64,000 bases of DNA from assembly GCF_001667075.1 (NCBI RefSeq), contig NZ_LZIL01000042.1, forward strand, positions 1 through 64,000. Reading direction: 5' to 3'. Positions within the stretch are counted from its first letter, which is position 1. Each line of letters begins with the position of its first letter. The DNA comes from Mycobacterium sp. 852014-52450_SCH5900713 (GTDB taxonomy: Bacteria; Actinomycetota; Actinomycetes; Mycobacteriales; Mycobacteriaceae). Under the pieces are notes generated by a model, which saw only the letters and a program-made list of their open reading frames with translations, made no database searches and was not told the origin of the DNA. The translations under genes were made by a program, and so were the position numbers. Positions 16,776 through 24,898 of the stretch are shown piece after piece.

Positions 16776-18074
16776 ATGCGCCGGGTTGGGGGAACTTTCG
16801 CCGTCCTGCTGATATTCGCCTCAGCGTTGGTCGGTCTCGGTCGTGCCGGCACCGCGCACGCCGACGGCGGGGACGAACCGCGGTACGCGGAGTTCTACAC
16901 CCCACCCGACCCGTTGCCGCCCGGCCGGCCGGGCGACCTGATACGCACCGAACCGTCGCGACTGGTCCTCGAGCCGTCCGGCCAGCTGGGCGCGATCATG
17001 GCCACCGGCACCCGAATCATGTACCGCAGCACCGATACTCGTGGCAACCCGATCGCGGTCACCGGAACATACTTCGAGCCTTACAACGCGTCGCCGGGCA
17101 GCGGACCACGGCCGTTGATCAGCTACGCACCCGGCACCCAGGGCCAAGGCAACCAGTGCGCGCCGTCGCGAATGTTCAACCAGGGCATCCATTATTCGGG
17201 CGGCTGGGACATCATGTTCAACTACGAGGAGCTGTTCGTCGCCACGATGGTGGCGCGCGGTTTCGCCATCGTGATGACCGACTATGAAGGCCTCGGCACC
17301 AACTCCATGCACACCTATGTGGGCCGCGTCGCCGAGGGGCAGGCGGTGCTCGACGCCGCCCGTGCGGCCATGAAGCTCCCCGACACTTCGCTGGATCCCC
17401 TTGGTCCCGTGGCCTTTTGGGGCTACTCGCAGGGCGGCGGTGCCACCGCGTCGGCGGCCGAGCTGGCGTCGAGCTATGCCCCCGAACTCCACATCGTCGG
17501 CACCTACGCCGGGGCCCCGCCGGCCAACCTGAAGGAGCTGTTGCCGTACGCGGATGGCAGCGCGCTGGTCGGTGTCGTCGGGTACGCGCTCAACAGCGTC
17601 ATGGCCGCCTATCCCGAGTTCGCCGACGTCATCCGTTCCAAGATGACTCCCCGCGGACTCGCGATGCTCGAGTCGGTCTCGCGCCAGTGCGTCGGACAAA
17701 CCCTGCTGGACTTCATGTTTCGCCATATCCAGCCCTATTTCACCGAAGACATCAAACAACTGGTCAACGAGGAGCCGTTCAACACCCTCTTCGAGGACCA
17801 GCGGATCGGGCGCTACAAGCCCAACGCGCCGGTGCTGATCGACAGCAACCGCTACGACCCGCTGGTGCCGTGGACCGCGGCCAACCAACTCGGTCGCGAC
17901 TGGTGCGCCCAGGACGCCGACGTCGAGTTCCGGACCAACGAGGAGCCACCGTTCCTCGACAAGCTCGTCATCAACCACGCGTTGCCCATGCTCGTCGACG
18001 GCGAGCCGGCCATGCAGTGGATCGCCGCCCGATTCAACGGAGAACCGCCCGCGCCCAACTGCGGTCAGTTTTAG
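16776..18074 (+). CDS. Secretory lipase (LIP family, PF03583-like)
   Basis: A 432-residue exported lipase. MRRVGGTFAVLLIFASALVGLGRAGTAHAD is a Sec signal peptide ending AHA-D. DEPRYAEFYTPPDPLPPGRPGDLIRTE is the typical N-terminus of the mycobacterial secretory-lipase group. The core has LISYAPGTQGQGNQCAPS, MTDYEGLGTNSMHTYV and the nucleophile FWGYSQGGGATASA with Ser218; VLIDSNRYDPLVPW and NHALPMLVDGEPAMQWI supply the probable Asp and His. It hydrolyses acyl esters outside the cell. A TetR frame follows 9 bp downstream, and the repeat at 16715-16736 may be its operator. Confidence 0.85.
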   Translation: MRRVGGTFAVLLIFASALVGLGRAGTAHADGGDEPRYAEFYTPPDPLPPGRPGDLIRTEPSRLVLEPSGQLGAIMATGTRIMYRSTDTRGNPIAVTGTYFEPYNASPGSGPRPLISYAPGTQGQGNQCAPSRMFNQGIHYSGGWDIMFNYEELFVATMVARGFAIVMTDYEGLGTNSMHTYVGRVAEGQAVLDAARAAMKLPDTSLDPLGPVAFWGYSQGGGATASAAELASSYAPELHIVGTYAGAPPANLKELLPYADGSALVGVVGYALNSVMAAYPEFADVIRSKMTPRGLAMLESVSRQCVGQTLLDFMFRHIQPYFTEDIKQLVNEEPFNTLFEDQRIGRYKPNAPVLIDSNRYDPLVPWTAANQLGRDWCAQDADVEFRTNEEPPFLDKLVINHALPMLVDGEPAMQWIAARFNGEPPAPNCGQF

Positions 18075-18083
18075 ACTGGACGC

Positions 18084-18710
18084 ATCGCTGCACGTCGAAA
18101 GCACAACGCGCCCGAACGGCGCCGCCAACTCGCCGACGCCGCGATCGAACTGCTGGGGACTAACGGCGTCCACGGGGTCAGCCATCCCAGGGTCGACGAT
18201 CACGCCGGCGTACCCGCCGGCACCGCGTCGTTCTACTTCAGGACCCGCAAGGCGCTGCTGCACGCGATCGCGGCCCGGCTGGCCGAACTCGATGTGGCCG
18301 ACTTCTCCCGAATGGCCGAACTCGCCGACGATCCGGCGGCGCAATTCACCGGCACCGCGGGGCTGGCCCGCATCGTCATGTACGTCAACAGCGAGCCCTG
18401 GCTGACCCGCGCCAAGGCCCGATACGAGCTCGCGTTGCTCGCCGGCCGGGACGGGGAACTGGCCACTGCCCTCGGCGAATCCGCGAAACTGCTCTACACC
18501 CTGGCCCGCGACGTCGTCACCCAATGGCATCCCGCGGAGAGCGCGCCCGCGCCCGCGTTGATCGAGGACCAGGCGATCGCCACGCTGGCTTTCATCAACG
18601 GGATCATGATGACGTTCGTCGCGGGGCAACCGGCCGTCGACAGCGCCGACCATCTCGACCGGCTCATTCAGGGCGTCATCGCGGGTGTCGCCGCCGTTCG
18701 CGGTGCCTAA
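18084..18710 (+). CDS. TetR family regulator with no canonical start codon
   Basis: The frame encodes a full TetR protein: RRKHNAPERRRQLADAAIELLGTNGVHGVSHPRVDDHAGVPAGTASFYFRTRKALLHAIAARLAELD is the DNA-binding domain, followed by an intact ligand domain ending at 18710. In this frame a TAG at 18072-18074 is followed by ACT GGA CGC ATC GCT, and no ATG, GTG or TTG occurs until GTG 18294, which is beyond the HTH. Translation would need the ATC at 18084 or another rare start; otherwise the gene is a start-lost pseudogene. It follows the lipase by 9 bp and overlaps the convergent TetR gene by 4 bp. The lipase is the likely target. Confidence 0.6.
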   Translation: MAARRKHNAPERRRQLADAAIELLGTNGVHGVSHPRVDDHAGVPAGTASFYFRTRKALLHAIAARLAELDVADFSRMAELADDPAAQFTGTAGLARIVMYVNSEPWLTRAKARYELALLAGRDGELATALGESAKLLYTLARDVVTQWHPAESAPAPALIEDQAIATLAFINGIMMTFVAGQPAVDSADHLDRLIQGVIAGVAAVRGA

Positions 18711-19348
18711 AGATCCTCCGCGGTGAGTCGGCGTTCGAGCGCGCCGGCGATATCCGTCGTTGTCACGACCAGCGCCGTCATGAACTCGATGAGCTGAGGT
18801 CGACTGACCTTGATTTCGCGCCGGTACCACTGGGTGATCAACTCGAGAAGGCCGCCGACCACCGTCAGCGCGGTCAGCATGACGTTGTCGTCGGTACCGG
18901 CGGCCGCACCGAGCAGTGCCCGTACCTGCCCGACCATCACTTGAGTGAGGACGTCGATCACCTCGTCCCGACGCCCGGCGAGCGCTTCGGCCGTTTGCAG
19001 CTCGATCAGCAGCCGCGGGCGCCGCGGATCTTCGTCGATGAAGCCGAACGCGAACTCGATGACGGCGCGGGCGCGGGCCTCGAGTTCGTGCGGTGACTCC
19101 GCGACCGTCGCCATGATCCCCGTCAACGCGCGGCTGAATTGGTCTTCGAAAGTCGCGATCAGCAATTCGTGGCAGTCGCGGAAGCTCTCGTAGAAGTAAC
19201 GGTCGTTGAGCCCCGCGCTCGCGCTGACGGCCCGCACCCGGAGATTGTTCACCCCCTGCTCGGCAATCGTGTCGAAGGCAGCCTCGATGAGCTGCCCGCG
19301 GCGCTGTTCACGTCGCTGATCAGCGGTTAGGCCACGATGCACTGCCAT
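18707..19348 (-). CDS. TetR/AcrR regulator of the adjacent MmpL gene
   Basis: A 213-residue TetR protein: RREQRRGQLIEAAFDTIAEQGVNNLRVRAVSASAGLNDRYFYESFRDCHELLIATFEDQF is the HTH, followed by helical segments to GALERRLTAEDL. The ATG at 19348 follows AAAAAGGAG; an upstream in-frame ATG at 19396 would add 16 residues. It is divergent from the MmpL gene, and two identical-arm operators lie between them, so it most likely represses the exporter and itself. It overlaps the preceding TetR gene tail-to-tail by 4 bp. Confidence 0.87.
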   Translation of the reverse strand: MAVHRGLTADQRREQRRGQLIEAAFDTIAEQGVNNLRVRAVSASAGLNDRYFYESFRDCHELLIATFEDQFSRALTGIMATVAESPHELEARARAVIEFAFGFIDEDPRRPRLLIELQTAEALAGRRDEVIDVLTQVMVGQVRALLGAAAGTDDNVMLTALTVVGGLLELITQWYRREIKVSRPQLIEFMTALVVTTTDIAGALERRLTAEDL

Positions 19349-19402
19349 TCGAGAACCGGCTCCTTTTTCGTTTGGCTCACGGACTTGCGCCCGCACCCCA
19401 CT

Positions 19403-19448
19403 TTGGTGAAGGATCTCACCAACATGGTTTGGTGAACTGTTTCACCAA
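19403..19448. promoter_or_regulatory. Two tandem TetR operators at the MmpL promoter
   Basis: Two copies of TTGGTGA-N6-TCACCAA lie at 19403-19422 and 19429-19448, 26 bp start to start, with unrelated spacers (AGGATC and ACTGTT). The conserved arms and variable spacers are what two bound dimers would produce. The second copy ends 18 bp before the GTG start of the transporter gene. Confidence 0.8.
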
Positions 19449-19466
19449 CCAATCATAGGGGGAGCG

Positions 19467-22400
19467 GTGCAACGGGGGATCTTTTCGGGAACGGGTTTGG
19501 TTGGCGCGCCCCGCCGGGCCGAGCCCCAGCTTGAGCGAACCGGTGAATACAGTGCGCGTCTTGCCGCGTTGGGCGGACTTGCCGTCCGGCGCAAGGCATG
19601 GGTGATCGGCACATGGATCGGCGTGGCTGCGATCCTCGCGATCGCCTTCCCCCAGCTGGAGACGGTCGTGCGCCAGCAGTCGGTCCAGCTCTTGCCCGGT
19701 GACGTGCCGTCGTTTCAAGCGCTCGATCGTATGGCGGCGGCGTTCGACGAGCGGGGTGCGAAGACCTCGATCGTCATCGCGATGGAAGACCCCGCCGGGC
19801 TGACCCCACCCGCGCGGCAACGCTACGACGCCCTCGTGGTCGCGCTGCGCGCCGACAAAACTCACGTTCTGCTGGTGCAGGATCTACTTGCCGAGCCCAC
19901 CACCAGAAGCCGCGCGGTGAGCAAAGACGGAAAGGCGTGGTTCCTGCCGATCGGGATCGCCGGCACACTGGGTGACCCAAAGGCAGCCGAGTCGGTCGAC
20001 GCCGTGCGCGCGCACGTGTCCTCCGTCGTCACCGGGTCATCGACCACCGCCCGCGTCACCGGCCCGGCCGCGACGTTCCGTGATCAGATCGGCTCAGGCG
20101 AACACGAGCTGCTGCTCATCTCGATCGCGACCGCCGCCCTGATCGGACTCATCCTGCTGCTGGTATACCGATCGGTCGCCACCGCCCTGTTGCCGCTATT
20201 GGTGATCGGCGCGAGCGTGGCCGTCGGCCGAGGCGTTTTGTCGGCACTCGGTGAATTCGGCGTTCCGGTCTCGCAATTCACCATCGCGTTCATGACCGCG
20301 GTTCTGCTGGGCGCCGGCACCGACTACAGCGTGTTCCTGATCAGTCGCTATCACGAACAACGACGGCGTGGAAATGCCCCCGAACAGGCCATCATTCATG
20401 CCTGCGGCAGCATCGGGCGCGTCATCCTGGCTTCAGCGGCGACGGTCGCTTTGGCGCTGGCCTCCATGGTGTTCGCTCGCCTGAGCGTCTTCCAGGGTGT
20501 TGGCCCCGCATGTGCCATTGCCGTGCTGATCGGATTCCTGGCCACCGTTACGCTGCTCCCGCCGTTATTGGCGCTGGCGGCAAAACGCGGCATCGCCGAG
20601 CCGCGCGCCGACTTATCTCGCCAGTACTGGAACCGGATCGCCGTCGTGGTGGTACGACGACCAACGCCGGTGCTGGCCGCGAGCCTGGTGGTCTTGCTGG
20701 CCCTGGCCGGCGTCGTGGCCACCATGACGATCAGCTACGACGACCGCAAGGGACAACCCGCGAGCACCCCCAGCAATCAGGGCTATCAGCTGTTGGATCG
20801 GCATTTCCCCAAAGACACCGCCATCAACGAATTTCTGCTCGTGCAATCCCGCACCGACATGCGGACCGCCAAAGGCCTCGCCGACCTCGATGCGCTGGCC
20901 TCGCGGGTCGCCCAGCTACCCGGGGTCACTCGCGTCTCGGGTGTCACCCGCCCCACCGGGAACCGGCTCGATCAAGCGCAATTGTCATGGCAGAACGGGC
21001 AAATCGGCGAAAAGATGGCCGATGCCGTCGCCGATGGCGAAGCCCACAAGGACGACCTTGCCAAGCTCACCAACGGTGCCGACCAACTCGCGGCCGGCTT
21101 GGGCCAACTCGACACCACGCTGCGGCGCGCGCTCACACCCCTGACCGATCTCTTGGACCAAGCCGGAAGCAGAGGTCAACAGCTGCAGGGCGCGCGGCCC
21201 CTGCTGCAACAACTCAAAGCAACCGCACCCGCCGTCGATCAAGCCGTGCACACCGGCGCGGGATTGCGGCCCCTGGCCCAACAAGCCGCCGCCGCCATTG
21301 CGGCGATCGAACCACTCGTCGAAGGCCTCAATGCCTCACCCTGGTGCGCCACCACGCCACAGTGCGCGCAACTGCGCGACGAAACCCGCGTACTCGTCAC
21401 GCTGCGCAACGGTGGATTCTTCGACCAGGTGGCCGGACTCAGCGATCAGTTCAGCCAAACGGCCACCCTTGCCGGCACACTCACCGATATCCAAAACGCC
21501 GCCACCACCATGCAGCGGACGGTCGGCGCGACCGGCGACCCCGCGGACCTGATCGGCAACATCCACCGTCTGCAAGGCGGCGTCAGCCGACTCGCCGCGG
21601 GCGCGCAGGCGCTGGCCGACGGGGTACATACCCTCGCCGACAGCAACATTCGGCTACTCGGGGGCATGGGCCAGGTCGCCGCCCAGCTGCAGAACGCCGC
21701 TCGCGCCACCTCGGGATCGGACGCCGCCTCCGGGTTCTACCTACCTCCGTCGACATTTGAGAATCGGCAATTCAGCGACCTGGCAAGGCATTTCATTTCC
21801 TCCGACGGGCGCACCGCCCGATTCGCCGTCGCATCCTCGTACGACCCTTACTCCGCTGACGCGATGGCCCTGGACCGCAAGATCACCGAAGTGGCGAACG
21901 CCGCCCGGCCCAACACCTCGCTGGAAGGCACCTCCATCTCCATGGCCGGCTTCACCGCCGTCAATTCCGACCTCCAACACATGCTGTCCGCGGACTTCAC
22001 CCGGCTGGCCACCGCCACCCTGCTGATCGTCGGCGTCGTCCTGATCCTGCTGCTGCGTTCCGTGGTCGCCCCGCTCTACCTGCTGGGCACCGTCGTGCTG
22101 AACTATTTCGCCGCTTTGGGCCTGGGAGTGCTGTTGTTCCAGTACGGTTTCGGCCACGCCATCGCCTGGCCGGTCCCGCTCCTGGCCTTCATCCTGTTGA
22201 TCGCGGTCGGCGCCGACTACAACATGCTGGTGATCTCCCGCTTACGCGAGGAGTCCACCGGCAACTTGCGTGTCGGCGTGCTCCGCACCGTCACCAGTAC
22301 CGGCTCCGTGATCACGTCGGCGGGCCTGATCTTCGCCGCCAGCATGTTTGGACTCATGATCGGATCGCTCGACATGATGGTCCAGGCCGGATTCGTGATC

Positions 22401-22511
22401 GGCTGCGGGCTGCTGCTGGACACGTTCGTCGTCCGCACACTCACCGTTCCCGCTCTCGCGACCCTCTTACGGGAGCGGAGCTGGTGGCCCCATCGGTTCA
22501 GTGCCTCATGA
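19467..22511 (+). CDS. MMPL/RND family transporter (MmpL-like)
   Basis: A 1014-residue RND transporter of the MmpL type with a GTG start after GGGGGAG. Two homologous halves are visible: the first membrane helix AWVIGTWIGVAAILAIAFPQLE, a periplasmic loop, then helices with GAGTDYSVFLISRYHEQRRRG; a second large loop (about 430-750) with heptad-like Gln/Ala/Leu stretches; then helices with VGADYNMLVISRLREE. The GxDY aspartate-tyrosine pairs are the proton-relay signature of MmpL proteins. Members export lipids, siderophores or drugs. No MmpS gene is adjacent, and the substrate is unknown. Control by the divergent TetR is strongly suggested by the tandem operators. Confidence 0.92.
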   Translation: MQRGIFSGTGLVGAPRRAEPQLERTGEYSARLAALGGLAVRRKAWVIGTWIGVAAILAIAFPQLETVVRQQSVQLLPGDVPSFQALDRMAAAFDERGAKTSIVIAMEDPAGLTPPARQRYDALVVALRADKTHVLLVQDLLAEPTTRSRAVSKDGKAWFLPIGIAGTLGDPKAAESVDAVRAHVSSVVTGSSTTARVTGPAATFRDQIGSGEHELLLISIATAALIGLILLLVYRSVATALLPLLVIGASVAVGRGVLSALGEFGVPVSQFTIAFMTAVLLGAGTDYSVFLISRYHEQRRRGNAPEQAIIHACGSIGRVILASAATVALALASMVFARLSVFQGVGPACAIAVLIGFLATVTLLPPLLALAAKRGIAEPRADLSRQYWNRIAVVVVRRPTPVLAASLVVLLALAGVVATMTISYDDRKGQPASTPSNQGYQLLDRHFPKDTAINEFLLVQSRTDMRTAKGLADLDALASRVAQLPGVTRVSGVTRPTGNRLDQAQLSWQNGQIGEKMADAVADGEAHKDDLAKLTNGADQLAAGLGQLDTTLRRALTPLTDLLDQAGSRGQQLQGARPLLQQLKATAPAVDQAVHTGAGLRPLAQQAAAAIAAIEPLVEGLNASPWCATTPQCAQLRDETRVLVTLRNGGFFDQVAGLSDQFSQTATLAGTLTDIQNAATTMQRTVGATGDPADLIGNIHRLQGGVSRLAAGAQALADGVHTLADSNIRLLGGMGQVAAQLQNAARATSGSDAASGFYLPPSTFENRQFSDLARHFISSDGRTARFAVASSYDPYSADAMALDRKITEVANAARPNTSLEGTSISMAGFTAVNSDLQHMLSADFTRLATATLLIVGVVLILLLRSVVAPLYLLGTVVLNYFAALGLGVLLFQYGFGHAIAWPVPLLAFILLIAVGADYNMLVISRLREESTGNLRVGVLRTVTSTGSVITSAGLIFAASMFGLMIGSLDMMVQAGFVIGCGLLLDTFVVRTLTVPALATLLRERSWWPHRFSAS

Positions 22512-23114
22512 CCCCGTAAGCATGCCGTCGATCAGTCGGTGCAGCACCTGCCGCGTCTCGCGGCGCGTGCGTTTCGGATCCTCGGCGGTCGCGATCAGCA
22601 TGGCCGCCTCGTCGAGCGCACCGATCAGCACGTGCGCCAGCGGCCGCACCGGTTGCTTGGCCAACTGGCCGGCCCGGATCGCCTCGGTGATCAACTGTTC
22701 GGTCATGCCCAGGCTGTAACGCTGCGCGACGTCGCGAAAACCGGCCCACCCCAACACACTCGGGGCATCCAGCAACATCAGCTGACGCACCTCCGGATCC
22801 CCGGCAACCTCCAGCCACGCGTCGACCGCCGCACGGATCGCGTCCGCCGGTGTCGTCGCACCCGACTCGGCCACCAGGGTGCCCATCCGCGCCATCACGT
22901 CCTGCTCGACCGCCTCGACGACCTCGCGGAAAAGCGCTGCTTTGTCGGCGAATTGGTGGTACATCGCGCCGCGCGTAACCCCCGCGACGGCCGCGATCTC
23001 GGGCGTTCCGACCTCCGCGTAACCCCGTAGCCCCCACAACTTGCGGGCGGCGGCGATCAGCGCGTCGCGGGTCGCCGCGGAGCGCTCTTCCTGAGTCCGT
23101 CTCTTGCTTTCCAT
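22506..23114 (-). CDS. TetR/AcrR family transcriptional regulator
   Basis: A 202-residue TetR protein: KRRTQEERSAATRDALIAAARKLWGLRGYAEVGTPEIAAVAGVTRGAMYHQFADKAALFREVVEAVEQDV is the HTH. The ATG at 23114 is the first good start before it. It is divergent from the alpha/beta hydrolase gene, with overlapping palindromes between them, and its tail overlaps the MmpL gene by 6 bp. The hydrolase is the likely target. Confidence 0.88.
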   Translation of the reverse strand: MESKRRTQEERSAATRDALIAAARKLWGLRGYAEVGTPEIAAVAGVTRGAMYHQFADKAALFREVVEAVEQDVMARMGTLVAESGATTPADAIRAAVDAWLEVAGDPEVRQLMLLDAPSVLGWAGFRDVAQRYSLGMTEQLITEAIRAGQLAKQPVRPLAHVLIGALDEAAMLIATAEDPKRTRRETRQVLHRLIDGMLTGS

Positions 23115-23119
23115 ACAAC

Positions 23120-23155
23120 CTGTTGGTAACTTACGAACAGACAGCCTGTTTGTAA
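23120..23155. promoter_or_regulatory. Overlapping TetR half-sites upstream of hydrolase
   Basis: Three related half-sites occur: CTGTTGGTAA (23120-23129), TTACGAACAG (23131-23140) and CTGTTTGTAA (23146-23155). The middle one pairs with either neighbour with one mismatch, giving two overlapping palindromes. This resembles sites bound by two TetR dimers on offset faces. It lies between the divergent TetR and hydrolase genes. Confidence 0.65.
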
Positions 23156-23180
23156 ATGTATCCCGAGGTAGGAGTTCTCT

Positions 23181-24011
23181 ATGTCGACGATCGACATTAG
23201 TGCCGGAACCATCCATTACGAAGCAATCGGACCCGAAAGCGGCCGGCCGGTCGTTTTCGTGCACGGGTACATGATGGGCGGCCAGCTGTGGCGCCAGGTC
23301 AGCGAACGCCTGGCCGACCGCGGGCTGCGGTGCATCGCCCCGACGTGGCCGCTGGGCGCGCATCCCGAGCCGTTGCGCCGCGGCGCCGATCGGACCATCA
23401 CCGGTGTCGCGGGGATGGTCGCCGAGGTGCTGACCGCGCTCGACCTCGAGGACGTGGTGTTGGTGGGCAACGACACGGGCGGGGTCGTCACGCAACTCGT
23501 GGCCGTGCACCACCCCGAGCGGCTCGGCGCCCTGGTGCTCACGAGTTGCGATGCGTTCGAACACTTTCCGCCACCCATCCTCAAGCCGGTGATCCTGGCG
23601 GCCAAGTCGAAGACGACGTTCCGGGCGGTTTCCCAGGCCATGCGAGTGCCGGTGGCGCGCAAGCGCGCGTTCGACGGATTGGCGCACCGCAACATCGACG
23701 ACCTCACCGAGGCGTGGGTGCGACCGGGGCTGTCCGACCCCCGCATCGCTGAAGACTTGCGCCAGTTCACGCTGTCGATGCGCACGGAAGTGACGACGGC
23801 CGTGGCCGCCCGCCTGCCCGAGTTCGACAAGCCCACCCTCATCGCCTGGTCGGCCGACGACGTGTTCTTCGAGCAGGAGGACGGGGCCCGCCTGGCCGCC
23901 ACCATCCCGAACGCCCGCCTCGAGGTCATCGGCGGCGCCAGAACCTTCTCGATGATCGACCAGCCGGACCGGCTCGCCGACCTCTTGTCGACGATCGCGG
24001 TGCGCGCGTAG
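23181..24011 (+). CDS. Alpha/beta-fold hydrolase with Asp in the nucleophile elbow
   Basis: A 276-residue hydrolase: VVFVHGYMMGGQLWR is the oxyanion region, and VVLVGNDTGGVVTQL is the elbow with Asp98 where esterases have Ser. An Asp nucleophile is found in haloalkane dehalogenases and epoxide hydrolases. LIAWSADDVFFEQEDGARLA is the acid region. The place of the catalytic His reads GGARTFSMIDQPDRLA, with no His, so the mechanism is unclear. The ATG at 23181 follows GTAGGAG. It is divergent from the TetR gene at 22506 and is followed after 32 bp by an SDR gene. Confidence 0.8.
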   Translation: MSTIDISAGTIHYEAIGPESGRPVVFVHGYMMGGQLWRQVSERLADRGLRCIAPTWPLGAHPEPLRRGADRTITGVAGMVAEVLTALDLEDVVLVGNDTGGVVTQLVAVHHPERLGALVLTSCDAFEHFPPPILKPVILAAKSKTTFRAVSQAMRVPVARKRAFDGLAHRNIDDLTEAWVRPGLSDPRIAEDLRQFTLSMRTEVTTAVAARLPEFDKPTLIAWSADDVFFEQEDGARLAATIPNARLEVIGGARTFSMIDQPDRLADLLSTIAVRA

Positions 24012-24043
24012 CCGCCCGCCCCGCCGGCGGTAGCGTCTTGCGC

Positions 24044-24814
24044 ATGTCAGACACGACGCCACCGCTGCGGGGCCGGCGGATCCTGGTCACCGGCGGAGCG
24101 ACCGGCATCGGTGCGGCCGCCGTGGGGGCCCTCGGCGACGCCGGGGCCGAGGTCACTGCGACCTATCACCAGACGCCGCCGCCGGACGGCCTCGCTGCCA
24201 GCTGGCTGCAGTGCGACGTGCGCGACGCCGACGCCGTCTCGGCTATGGTGCGACAAGCCGCCGAGGGCATGGGCGGACTCGACGTTTTGGTGAACGCCGC
24301 GGGGCTGTGGCAGGCCGGGATTCCCGGTTACATCGGCGTCGACGAGATCGCGTTTCTGTTGGACACCAACGTCAAGGCGACCATCCTCACCAATCAGGCC
24401 GCCTACGCCGTCATGAAGGACCAAGACCCCAAGGGCGGCAGGATCATCAACTTCGGCTCGTCGGAAGCCGTGATGGGCAGCCCGATCTCGGCCGTCTACG
24501 CCGCCACCAAGGGTGCGGTCCAGGCATGGACGCGGTCGGCCGCCAAAGCGTGGGCGGTGGACAAGGTCACCGTCAACGCGCTGGCGCCGGCGGTGCAGAC
24601 GGCCGGCGCCGATCGGTTGCGCGAATTCCTCGGCCCCGACGCGAGCGCGTTCATCGATCAGCAGATGCAGATGATGATTCCCCTGGGCGGGACGCTGGGG
24701 GACCCCGCGCGGGATCTCGGCCCGATGCTGGTCTTTCTGGCCGGGCCCGGTTCGGGATTCATCACCGGGCAGCTGCTGGCGGTCGACGGCGGCCTGATGA
24801 TGGTGGGCGGATAA
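24044..24814 (+). CDS. SDR family oxidoreductase
   Basis: A 256-residue classical short-chain dehydrogenase: GRRILVTGGATGIGAAAVGALGDAGAEVTATYH (nucleotide binding), LQCDVRD, LVNAAG, the serine segment NFGSSEAVMGS, then VYAATKGAV (Tyr and Lys), ending ITGQLLAVDGGLMMVGG. The ATG at 24044 is used; an in-frame TTG lies 6 bases earlier. It follows the alpha/beta hydrolase by 32 bp on the same strand and may act in the same pathway. The cofactor and substrate are not clear. Confidence 0.85.
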   Translation: MSDTTPPLRGRRILVTGGATGIGAAAVGALGDAGAEVTATYHQTPPPDGLAASWLQCDVRDADAVSAMVRQAAEGMGGLDVLVNAAGLWQAGIPGYIGVDEIAFLLDTNVKATILTNQAAYAVMKDQDPKGGRIINFGSSEAVMGSPISAVYAATKGAVQAWTRSAAKAWAVDKVTVNALAPAVQTAGADRLREFLGPDASAFIDQQMQMMIPLGGTLGDPARDLGPMLVFLAGPGSGFITGQLLAVDGGLMMVGG

Positions 24815-24842
24815 CGAGCCGGCGCCCGGCCGTCGCTACCAT

Positions 24843-24861
24843 AAGACGGACCGTCTCGTCT
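24843..24861. promoter_or_regulatory. Shared TetR-type operator upstream of acyl-CoA ligase
   Basis: AAGACGGACCGTCTCGTCT contains the palindrome AGACGG-A-CCGTCT (24844-24856) followed by a further CGTCT. The same 19 bases occur at 36909-36927 between a TetR gene and the fused acyl-CoA dehydrogenase gene. CATAGT at 24876-24881 could be the -10 element, so a bound repressor would block the promoter. Confidence 0.75.
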
Positions 24862-24898
24862 CGCAGAAGACCAGGCATAGTAGAGGTGATTCCGACCG

